From Anaerolineae bacterium (lineage in GTDB: Bacteria > Chloroflexota > Anaerolineae > Aggregatilineales > UBA3940): a stretch of 7,335 nt of DNA. Position numbers and translations under genes: made by a program. Location: NCBI GenBank assembly GCA_016926985.1, contig JAFGNO010000021.1, positions 1 to 7,335 on the forward strand, given 5' to 3'. The notes under the pieces were generated by a model. It searched no databases. It was not told the origin of the DNA and saw nothing but the letters and a program-made list of their open reading frames with translations. This document shows positions 1-6,268 of this stretch, piece by piece (the stretch's first letter is position 1; each line of letters starts with the position of its first letter).

Positions 1-13
1 CCCTTTCCATCCA

Positions 14-38
14 CGCCTTCCTCCATCGCCTGAAGGCG
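14..38. repeat. Short inverted repeat (7-bp arms, 11-nt loop)
   Basis: CGCCTTC at 14-20 is the exact reverse complement of GAAGGCG at 32-38, so the region can fold into a 7-bp stem with an 11-nt loop. No T-run follows directly on either strand, so it does not look like a classical terminator. It may be the tail or leader structure of an upstream gene outside the window, or chance. The rest of 1-103 shows no convincing coding frame. Confidence 0.3.
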
Positions 39-56
39 AAGGTGTCCGGCGCTTTT

Positions 57-75
57 CTCCTATGCGGAGGTTTTT
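57..75 (+). terminator. Possible weak intrinsic terminator before the lipoprotein gene
   Basis: CTCC (57-60) pairs with GGAG (66-69) across a 5-nt loop, with a possible extra T-G pair at 56/70, and is followed at once by five T residues (71-75). The geometry fits a rho-independent terminator for a plus-strand gene ending left of the window, but the stem is only 4-5 bp. It could equally be a structured leader of the next gene. Confidence 0.27.
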
Positions 76-103
76 GAGACCATGAATCACAAGGCAACAG
101 GAT

Positions 104-1021
104 ATGCTCCTCAGACTCTCGCCCACCCTCAAAGCAACCCTGCTGGCAGCCATGCTTACCGGGTTGTGCGGCTGCAGCGCCTCATCACCTGCAGAACCCC
201 CTGCCGAGTCCCCGGAATCAGAAACGAGCACACCAACTGATGCCCCATTACCCACGCTGACCGCCACACCATCCCCATCGCCAACACTGACACCTGTTCC
301 TACCTCAACTCCCACGCTGGTGCCACTCGATATACCGGAATGGGGTGAACCGCTAATCATTGAAGCGGTTTGCCTGTCAGCAACCCAGCATTTCCCATCA
401 GAAGTGGAAGCGGGATATGAACTGCCAGTTATCGAGATGCTAAAAATCGTCCTTAATGGCATGGGGATTGAAACACCAGAAAACCAGAACGACTGTCAGG
501 CGATTCTGGATGTGACCCTGCATTTTGAGAGCCTATCCGGGCAGTATGGCAGCAACGCGCGGGTCTGCTACAACGGCGCACAGGTAGATGGAACCATTTT
601 GCTTATCCTGCCAGCGGTCAGCCCGTTAAGCATACCAATCACAAGGACACAGTATCCTCCGGACACAATCAATGAGAATGATTGCGATTCTTCCCCTGCC
701 ACGTCACCTTACCGGGTAACCTATCGATACGCCCTGCTTGAAGGGCTATACCAGATTTGGGGGCTCAATGTATTCGTGCCAGCATTGACGGCGGAAGACC
801 TTGAATACTGGTTTGGGGGATCAGCCTGGGCAGCAGCGACTATCGTCAAACTGCTCGGGCGGGAGGCTTTGCCGATCACACCTGCCCTGATTCATGCCTA
901 CGAAGCACACCCTTCTGAAATGGTGTTCTATGAGGCCCTGAAAGGCGTCACCGGGCAGGACTTTGGCTTTATGTCTGATGCAGAGGAATGGCGCGAGTGG
1001 TGGTACAGCCAGCAGCCGTAA
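104..1021 (+). CDS. Secreted lipoprotein of unknown function with Thr/Pro-rich linker
   Basis: The 305-aa product begins with a signal peptide: a short basic start, a hydrophobic run (about residues 9-21) and a lipobox LCGC, with Cys24 as the predicted lipidated residue. Signal peptidase II would release a protein anchored on the outer face of the membrane. Residues 25-76 form a disordered Ser/Thr/Pro linker, which would hold the folded part off the membrane. The folded domain (about 77-305) contains four Cys (90, 131, 155, 194) that could form two disulfides outside the cell. The C-terminal part (about 205-300) is helical-looking and ends in VTGQDFGFMSDAEEWREWW, a pattern I associate with HEAT-repeat-like bacterial proteins; this is only a resemblance. 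I do not recognise the family and see no catalytic motif. An ATG at 82 is out of frame and its reading ends early, so ATG 104 is used, although its ribosome site (AAGG at 91-94) is weak. The gene ends 20 nt from the convergent glycosyltransferase gene. Confidence 0.85.
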   Translation: MLLRLSPTLKATLLAAMLTGLCGCSASSPAEPPAESPESETSTPTDAPLPTLTATPSPSPTLTPVPTSTPTLVPLDIPEWGEPLIIEAVCLSATQHFPSEVEAGYELPVIEMLKIVLNGMGIETPENQNDCQAILDVTLHFESLSGQYGSNARVCYNGAQVDGTILLILPAVSPLSIPITRTQYPPDTINENDCDSSPATSPYRVTYRYALLEGLYQIWGLNVFVPALTAEDLEYWFGGSAWAAATIVKLLGREALPITPALIHAYEAHPSEMVFYEALKGVTGQDFGFMSDAEEWREWWYSQQP

Positions 1022-1041
1022 ACCGTTAGTGGATTGCCCTT

Positions 1042-2766
1042 TTACTGTTCAAGTACGCCACAGGTGCCATCCTGGGCAACGCTGAAATGAAGCTGGCGGG
1101 ATAGTGACCGGTAGCGTGTCCCGGACACATTATCCCCTGTCCACTGTCCCCTGTCGTCAAGGCACAGGATCGTATAATCATCTCCCTCGCAGGCAGGAAA
1201 ATCGGGCAGCCACAGCACAAAATCCCCATGCCCACCGGCAAACAATCCGCAGGGCAGTGCGCCCTCCCCGGCAGGAATCAGCATATCCGGGTTTGTTTCG
1301 CCGGGGCTTACCAGCGACAGGGCAGTAACCATCCTGACGGCGTCATCCGAAACCCGCGTATAGTGCTTCTCTGCGTGGTGAATGAACAGGATATTCACGA
1401 TCAGCATCGCGCCCACTGCGCAGGCAATCACAGCGGCACTTCGCGGCAGCACGCCGACATTCACCCGGATTGGTTGAATTTCCGGGATACGCGGCTGCAG
1501 CCACTGCGTCCAGATAAACCAGCCTGACACCACCACCCAGACCAGATCAACCGGCACAAAACGCGCGCCGGGCAGTGCAATATTCACCCCGCTGCCCAGC
1601 AGCAGGTAAAGAGTCGTAACCAGTGTATAGATGCCAAAACCGCGTGAAGGGCGCAAGGCGGCAAGCGCAATTGGGAGAACCAGATATTGATCGGCCAACC
1701 CGGTGGTGAAAGCGAGAAAAAACAGCATCCCCAGCAGCAGCCGCCGGATCATATCCGGGCTGGTGAGCAGGAACGGGTACACGATCAGCCCGGCAATAAA
1801 CACCCAGCGGGTAAAACCAGGTACGAGCAGCCTTGAAAACCCGTAATGGCCAACGGCAGAAGTATACAGAAATACATTTTGTAAGATATTACCCTGCGCC
1901 GTCGGGCCACTCATATATGGCAATAATGTCAGCACAAATACCCCGGCAGACGCCGCAATCAGCAGGAGTTTCAGCCACCACCGCTTCACCGTCTGGTGCG
2001 TGGTGATCATGGCTTCGTAGAAGATGTTGTGCTTGATGATCAGCCCGACGGTGGCCAGCCCCCAGAGCCACGCCCTGGACAGGGCACGGTCCTGACCAAT
2101 CCAGTAGCAGCCCAGCACACCGGCAAGCAGGGCAAGGATCGCGATGTTTTCAAACTGCCCATGATATCCCGATGTGAGAAACGAGACCGGATTCAGGAAA
2201 AACAAGGCCGCTGCCCGGTGAGCCGGCTGACGTTCTGCCCTTGTGATAAGGGCCAAAACAAGCAGTGTCGCCAGGTCGCCATAGCTGACAAACGACCTGA
2301 CAATCCCGATAAACCCAAGTGTGGTTGGGCGCACCAGTGGCAGCGTCCGCAGCGTGCCCAGTATGCCCAACCACACCGGTGAGTAATTGTAGCGGCTGGT
2401 TGCGGCGTAGACATTCTCACCCCGCGCCGCTATCTCTGCGATGAGGGTATAAGAAGCAATATCAAAGTTATGAAATGGATTGGTTGCCAGAAAAATGCGA
2501 ATCAGCAGGCCAAATACAATGATCAGCGTGATAAAAAGGGCGCCCTGCAAGCGGGTGGAGGGCTGCCAGGATGGTCTTTCGAGCAAAAAGCCAATCACCA
2601 GCAGGGAAACCGCGCTGGCGTATATCGCAACCACAAATACAGGCAGGCGAGACTCACCCGTACCAGGCACCCACCAGCCCACTGCCAGCGTGACCAGCAC
2701 AACCAGGAGCAGGGTACCCACCGCCAGACCGACGAGCAGCGATTGGAACGCAGAGGGTTTTGTCAC
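1042..2766 (-). CDS. Polytopic GT-C-type glycosyltransferase
   Basis: This is a multi-pass membrane protein of about 574 aa with roughly a dozen or more hydrophobic helices and a soluble C-terminal tail. The features that point to the GT-C fold, which transfers sugars from polyprenyl-phosphate donors on the outer face of the membrane, are an Asp in an early extracytoplasmic loop (NFDIASY, Asp102), a following YNYSPVW segment (126-132), and LNPVSFLTSGYHGQFEN (191-207). The last recalls the ALG6/ALG8-type HFQYN region and bacterial mannosyltransferase-like proteins. Substrate and acceptor are unknown. Residues about 465-574 follow the last helix and carry Cys506, 526, 535 and 569, so this tail is probably extracytoplasmic and disulfide-bonded. 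Start choice: an in-frame TTG at 2775 lies directly against the GAGGGA ribosome site (2776-2781), leaving no spacing, while GTG at 2766 has 9 nt and is preferred; the TTG form would be 577 aa. It lies just downstream of the hydrolase gene and is probably co-transcribed with it. Confidence 0.82.
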   Translation of the reverse strand: MTKPSAFQSLLVGLAVGTLLLVVLVTLAVGWWVPGTGESRLPVFVVAIYASAVSLLVIGFLLERPSWQPSTRLQGALFITLIIVFGLLIRIFLATNPFHNFDIASYTLIAEIAARGENVYAATSRYNYSPVWLGILGTLRTLPLVRPTTLGFIGIVRSFVSYGDLATLLVLALITRAERQPAHRAAALFFLNPVSFLTSGYHGQFENIAILALLAGVLGCYWIGQDRALSRAWLWGLATVGLIIKHNIFYEAMITTHQTVKRWWLKLLLIAASAGVFVLTLLPYMSGPTAQGNILQNVFLYTSAVGHYGFSRLLVPGFTRWVFIAGLIVYPFLLTSPDMIRRLLLGMLFFLAFTTGLADQYLVLPIALAALRPSRGFGIYTLVTTLYLLLGSGVNIALPGARFVPVDLVWVVVSGWFIWTQWLQPRIPEIQPIRVNVGVLPRSAAVIACAVGAMLIVNILFIHHAEKHYTRVSDDAVRMVTALSLVSPGETNPDMLIPAGEGALPCGLFAGGHGDFVLWLPDFPACEGDDYTILCLDDRGQWTGDNVSGTRYRSLSRQLHFSVAQDGTCGVLEQ

Positions 2767-2775
2767 AGCTTTCAA

Positions 2776-2781
2776 TCCCTC
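2776..2781 (-). promoter_or_regulatory. Ribosome binding site of the glycosyltransferase gene, overlapping the hydrolase stop
   Basis: Read on the minus strand, GAGGGA uses the last two bases of the hydrolase stop codon TGA. It is 9 nt from the in-frame GTG at 2766 and 0 nt from the TTG at 2775, so it favours the GTG start. The overlap with the stop suggests translational coupling of the two genes. Confidence 0.55.
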
Positions 2782-3898
2782 ACAAACCGTGGGAGTCCCT
2801 GAGTTTTACATGCATCGCCAGGATTTCCTTCAGCAGCAGATCCCGGTTCCTGGTATGCAGCTCCGCCTGCTTGCCAATGCTGAAGAAATAGTGGTCGCCC
2901 ATCGCCACCCTGATTTGCGCGGGGTCAAAACCAATATCCGCCAGCAGGTCCAGCGCCGGCTCCATCCCTACCAGCAGGTCTTTATGCGCCAGAAATACCA
3001 GGAAATTATCCCACTGCCGCCGGTCAAAGGTGATTTCCAGCAGGCCCATCGCGGCAAAGGTCTGGGCAATCACGCCCTCCGGCGTGGTTTTGAACACCCG
3101 GCGGTGCTCCTCCTGCACGCGGGGGCTGCTTCCCCCGGCCAGCGCCTCGATCAACCTGGGGGCCAGGATATTCTCCGTAATCCGGTCGAGCAGGTCGGTC
3201 AGCCGGGTCAGTTGAATGCTCGCACCCAGCGCCCTGTAAAACTGCTGGCGCTGGCGGTCGTTCATCAGCAGCGCAGGGGCGCAGGCGATCCGCCCCACCT
3301 CCCCGTCCCGCCACTGCGTCTCATCGAGGAAGAATAGCGTTGCGCCGCCCATGCTGTGCCCGATGAAGGTCAGCGGGCGCACGGGCCGGGCAGTGTCCTG
3401 CTGGCGCACACCGAGCAGGTCCAGCCACTGCTGGAGCGCCGCCATAACCGCCGGGGGATCGCATTTATCGACGGGGGGCTGGTCATCGCTGAAGGGAGAA
3501 CCGCCGAAACCGTTCACGTCCGGCACCAGCGCGATCAGGCGGGGGTTGGCTTTCAAGGCCAGCGCCGGCAGGTCCTCCCAGATTTCGCCGCTGCCATCCC
3601 AGCCATGCACAAAGACAAGGATGCCCTCAGCTTCCTGCACGATCCGGGCGATGGATTCGGAATCAGGCTCCCTGTCCGTATCCGCCCACAGCAGCCGCCA
3701 TGCAAAGTCATCGAGCAGCGTATCACCGGTAAAGACTGACGCTTTTTCCCTATCGACCAGTCCCCGCTGCGCAAGGTCTTTCAATGAATAAGTCACCCGC
3801 CGGATCGGGGCAACATCTTCCGCCAGCCACTTGATATAGCCGCCCACCCAGTCTGGCGCACGATTGAGGTAAGGTTTCGAAGGTTGCTTATCGGTCAT
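2780..3898 (-). CDS. Alpha/beta-hydrolase fold protein
   Basis: The 372-aa product has the order of motifs expected of an alpha/beta hydrolase: the oxyanion-hole region VFVHGWDGSG (95-104), the nucleophile elbow GHSMGG (180-185, Ser182), a likely acid in AHKD (Asp307) and the catalytic His in GDHYF (His336). Residues about 205-295, between the nucleophile and the acid, are helical-looking and probably form a lid over the active site. The first 90 or so residues are an N-terminal extension I do not recognise. There is no signal peptide or membrane helix, so it should be cytoplasmic. It could be an esterase, lipase or other ester/amide hydrolase; the substrate cannot be read from the sequence. 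The ATG at 3898 was chosen because GGAG at 3905-3908 lies 6 nt upstream. An in-frame TTG at 3943 and ATG at 3910 lack such a site, and the longer reading would run through the candidate promoter. It is the first gene of a two-gene unit with the glycosyltransferase. Confidence 0.9.
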   Translation of the reverse strand: MTDKQPSKPYLNRAPDWVGGYIKWLAEDVAPIRRVTYSLKDLAQRGLVDREKASVFTGDTLLDDFAWRLLWADTDREPDSESIARIVQEAEGILVFVHGWDGSGEIWEDLPALALKANPRLIALVPDVNGFGGSPFSDDQPPVDKCDPPAVMAALQQWLDLLGVRQQDTARPVRPLTFIGHSMGGATLFFLDETQWRDGEVGRIACAPALLMNDRQRQQFYRALGASIQLTRLTDLLDRITENILAPRLIEALAGGSSPRVQEEHRRVFKTTPEGVIAQTFAAMGLLEITFDRRQWDNFLVFLAHKDLLVGMEPALDLLADIGFDPAQIRVAMGDHYFFSIGKQAELHTRNRDLLLKEILAMHVKLRDSHGL

Positions 3899-3904
3899 GA
3901 CACA

Positions 3905-3908
3905 CTCC
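3905..3908 (-). promoter_or_regulatory. Ribosome binding site that sets the hydrolase start
   Basis: GGAG on the minus strand, 6 nt before ATG 3898. It supports the 372-aa form over longer in-frame readings starting at ATG 3910 or TTG 3943. Confidence 0.6.
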
Positions 3909-3915
3909 ATCCGTG

Positions 3916-3943
3916 ATTGTAACCATCCCTGCCGGGAGATCAA
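3916..3943 (-). promoter_or_regulatory. Candidate sigma-70-type promoter for the hydrolase-glycosyltransferase unit
   Basis: On the minus strand, TTGATC (3943-3938) and TACAAT (3921-3916) are separated by 16 nt and match four and five bases of the -35 and -10 consensus. Transcription would start near 3909, giving a very short leader that begins next to the GGAG ribosome site. The short leader is a weakness of this call; the position is otherwise right for the only divergent promoter needed here. Confidence 0.38.
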
Positions 3944-3944
3944 A

Positions 3945-3958
3945 ACCTGACATCAGGT
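3945..3958. promoter_or_regulatory. Perfect palindrome, possible operator between divergent genes
   Basis: ACCTGA (3945-3950), CA, TCAGGT (3953-3958) form a perfect 6-2-6 inverted repeat. The two-base centre is too small for an RNA hairpin loop, so a site for a dimeric DNA-binding protein is the more natural reading. It lies immediately upstream of the candidate -35 of the leftward unit and about where a -35 for the rightward unit would fall, so one regulator could act on both. No regulator gene is present in the window and I cannot assign a family. Confidence 0.4.
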
Positions 3959-3978
3959 GCGTTTAGCCGGCAATCGGG

Positions 3979-3984
3979 TACAAT
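3979..3984 (+). promoter_or_regulatory. Candidate -10 element for the ABC-2 permease pair
   Basis: TACAAT matches five of six bases of the -10 consensus and lies 45 nt before the first permease ATG. No good -35 is seen at the usual distance, where the sequence falls at the edge of the palindrome. An activator-dependent promoter is possible, but the element could be chance. Confidence 0.25.
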
Positions 3985-4029
3985 ACTGGTTGTTTACTGC
4001 CGGGCTGGCTGAGCCGCCAATGGAACTGC

Positions 4030-5148
4030 ATGTCTAACTTGCGAAACACCCTGCGCCGGACACGCGCAATCATCATCAAAGAACTGACCCATATCCGGCT
4101 GGATCCCGGGTTTCTTTTTCTCACCATCCTGGCTCCTGCGGTCCTGCTCACGCTGCTCTCCTACGTTTTTTCCTTTGATGTCAACCAGGCCAGCCTGGCT
4201 GTCTTTGACCAGGACCTGTCGCCCCAGTCGCATGAATACATCCGCGCCCTCACTGCCGATGGCGATATCACCATCGTAACGCGGGTGGACAGCTACGCCG
4301 ACATCACCGATCTGTTCAAAGCCGGGCACGCTGATGCCGCCATGGTGATCCCCCCCGGCTTCGGCAGTCGGCTCAGCGCAGGCGATCAGGCTTCGGTCAA
4401 CCTGGTTGTCGACGGGAGCGACGCCGGAGTGGCTTTCCAGATCATCAACGCCATCGAGCAGCGCACTATCGCCCATTCCACCGGCGTCACCGGTTTTGCC
4501 CGCCCCCCGTTTGACGTGCGCATCCGGATCTGGTTCAACGAGAACCTGCGCTCGCAATACAGCATGGTCCCGGGCCTGATGGCGCTGGTGCTGATCCTCC
4601 CGGCGATGGCTATCGCCTTGTCCGTCGCCCGCGAGAAGGAAACCGGCACCTTCGAATCGCTGGTCACCACCCCGATTGTCGGGCGCGAATACCTGCTGGG
4701 CAAGCTGATCGTCTATCTGGCGCTGGGGCTGGTCGGCGGGCTGCTGGCGCTGGTCGTCGCTGTCTACTGGTTCCGCGTCCCATTCCGGGGCGATCTGGCG
4801 TTGTTTATTCTGCTCACTGCCGATTACCTGTTTGCCATCATGGGGTTCTGCCTGTTCATCGCCAATTTCATCCGCAGCCAGCGCGCGGTGAGCGCCATCA
4901 TCCTGCTGGCATTGTTTATTCCCAGCTTTTTCCTGACCGGCCTGATCCTCCCAGTCGATAAGTCTTCGATCATCTCGGCAGCGCTGGCCTATGCCATGCC
5001 CAGCACCCACTATATTGTCATCACCCGGGGGATTGCGCTCAAAGGGGTGGGGTTGGCCGATCTCCAGACGGAGGCGCTGGCCCTGTTTGGCATGGGCCTG
5101 TTTGCCGTGTTTGCATCGTTGAAAGTCTTTTCCAAGAAGCTGAACTGA
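4030..5148 (+). CDS. ABC-2-type transporter permease, first of a pair
   Basis: The 372-aa protein has the layout of the large ABC-2 permeases (YbhS/YbhR/YhhJ class of exporters). A first membrane helix (about 28-48) is followed by an extracytoplasmic domain (about 50-175), then five hydrophobic segments (about 180-200, 226-247, 257-279, 286-308 and 345-363). The cytoplasmic stretch REKETGTFESLVTTPIVGRE (201-220) after the second helix is the conserved segment that contacts the ATPase in this family. It would form half of a membrane channel, probably with the next gene product, to which it is clearly related: both share a D-x-DLSP-x-S stretch (60-67 here) and a VPFRG stretch (250-254). The cargo (drug, lipid, polysaccharide or other) is not evident. 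The start is ATG 4030; an ATG at 4020 is out of frame and stops after five codons. The ribosome site is weak (GGAA at 4022-4025). No ATPase gene adjoins it. Confidence 0.92.
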   Translation: MSNLRNTLRRTRAIIIKELTHIRLDPGFLFLTILAPAVLLTLLSYVFSFDVNQASLAVFDQDLSPQSHEYIRALTADGDITIVTRVDSYADITDLFKAGHADAAMVIPPGFGSRLSAGDQASVNLVVDGSDAGVAFQIINAIEQRTIAHSTGVTGFARPPFDVRIRIWFNENLRSQYSMVPGLMALVLILPAMAIALSVAREKETGTFESLVTTPIVGREYLLGKLIVYLALGLVGGLLALVVAVYWFRVPFRGDLALFILLTADYLFAIMGFCLFIANFIRSQRAVSAIILLALFIPSFFLTGLILPVDKSSIISAALAYAMPSTHYIVITRGIALKGVGLADLQTEALALFGMGLFAVFASLKVFSKKLN

Positions 5149-5150
5149 GG
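5147..5150 (+). promoter_or_regulatory. Ribosome binding site of the second permease, overlapping the first stop
   Basis: GAGG shares two bases with the TGA stop of the first permease and lies 5 nt before the GTG start at 5156. It confirms the non-ATG start and suggests coupled translation, which would help make the two subunits in equal amounts. Confidence 0.55.
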
Positions 5151-5155
5151 CGCGT

Positions 5156-6268
5156 GTGTTTCAACGACTGACCACCCTGATCGCCAAGGAGATCATCCAG
5201 TTCTCGCGGGATCGCATCCTGCTGATGTTCGCCCTTTTGGGACCCATGATCCAGATCGTCCTGCTGGGCCGGGCGATTGGGCAGGATGTCAGCAATATGC
5301 CGGTTGCCGTGGTGGATTACGACCTCTCCCCGCTCAGCCGGGAGATCGTCACCGCCCTCGACAATACCAGTGAACTGGTTGTTGCGTATTTCCCCAATAC
5401 AATGGAGGATGCCAGCAAGCTTATCGACCGTGGCGATGTGATGGGGATTGTCATTATCCCTCCGGATTTTATGGTTGACTCACATTCCGCAACCCGTGTT
5501 CCTCAGATACAGGTCATCATCGATGGGGTCAGTTCACTGATTGCCGCCCGGACGCTGGGCGCGGCGCAGGGGGCAATCCAGTCGCTGGTAGAAAATACAG
5601 TCATTGTCTCCAACCAGCGTCCCGGCGGAATCCGTGTTTATGTCGATGCGCTGTTCAACCGCGCCCTCGATTTCCGCCCGGATGCCATCTCCTCACAGCT
5701 TGGCCTGATCACCTTCGAGATGACTACCCTGGTCGCCGTGATGGGGATCGTGCGTGAGCGAGAGATCGGGACGCTGGAGATGCTGACCATCACCCCGCTG
5801 AAACGCCTCGAGTTGATCGCCGGGAAAGCCATCACCCCGATCATCATCGGCACGATCAACTTCCTGTTCATGCTTGGCATTACCCAGTTTGTTTTTGATG
5901 TGCCCTTCCGGGGACGCTTCTGGCTGCTGCTGCCACTCACGGTGCTGTATCTGGCCTGCGAGACCGCCTACGCGCTGATGGTCTCCACCCTCACCCACTC
6001 CCAGCAGCAGGCCACAACGGTTGTGTTTGTCTGGGCGATGCTCGCCCTGACGCTCTCCGGTTATCTCGTCCCGATCACCACCCTGCCTAAATTCATGCAG
6101 GTCATCTCATGGGCGGTGCCGCTCCGCCATTTCCTGGTTATCCTGCGCAGCATCATGCTCAAGGGATCAGGCCTCGCGGCGCTGTGGCCCGATGTTCTGG
6201 CAATTGCCATCCTTGCGGTGGTGATGATCATCCTCACCACCCGGACGCTCAACCGGGTGATCGAGTGA
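5156..6268 (+). CDS. ABC-2-type transporter permease, second of a pair
   Basis: This 370-aa protein is a paralogue of the preceding permease with the same architecture: an N-terminal helix (about 21-42), an extracytoplasmic domain (about 45-180), and further helices at about 185-199, 225-247, 256-277, 287-306 and 345-360. The segment REREIGTLEMLTITPLKRLE (200-219) corresponds to the REKETGTFESL segment of its partner and is the predicted ATPase contact. DYDLSPLSRE (54-63) and VPFRG (249-253) are also shared between the two. The start is GTG at 5156, 7 nt after the first permease stop, with GAGG at 5147-5150 as ribosome site. Tight spacing indicates one transcript and a heterodimeric channel. 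The last 20 bases overlap the end of the convergent protease gene. The transported substrate is unknown, and the nucleotide-binding subunit is not encoded in the window. Confidence 0.92.
   Translation: MFQRLTTLIAKEIIQFSRDRILLMFALLGPMIQIVLLGRAIGQDVSNMPVAVVDYDLSPLSREIVTALDNTSELVVAYFPNTMEDASKLIDRGDVMGIVIIPPDFMVDSHSATRVPQIQVIIDGVSSLIAARTLGAAQGAIQSLVENTVIVSNQRPGGIRVYVDALFNRALDFRPDAISSQLGLITFEMTTLVAVMGIVREREIGTLEMLTITPLKRLELIAGKAITPIIIGTINFLFMLGITQFVFDVPFRGRFWLLLPLTVLYLACETAYALMVSTLTHSQQQATTVVFVWAMLALTLSGYLVPITTLPKFMQVISWAVPLRHFLVILRSIMLKGSGLAALWPDVLAIAILAVVMIILTTRTLNRVIE

Noticed and set aside
82..240. ATG at 82 as the start of a separate short gene
   Set aside because: It is out of frame with the lipoprotein, ends at 238-240, and overlaps a much better supported signal peptide.
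2480..3337. Plus-strand open frame (285 codons) spanning the hydrolase-glycosyltransferase junction
   Set aside because: It lies antisense to two well-supported genes, crosses their boundary, and its composition is that of a complement shadow.
3899..3943. Extended hydrolase start at TTG 3943 or ATG 3910
   Set aside because: No ribosome site precedes either, while GGAG sits 6 nt before ATG 3898; the longer reading also passes through the candidate promoter.
3994..5010. Long minus-strand open frame (338 codons) opposite the first permease
   Set aside because: Its product is rich in Gln, Asp, Gly and Arg with no motif, as expected from the complement of Leu/Val/Ile-rich membrane codons (CTG read as CAG). 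The plus-strand frame has strong family motifs.
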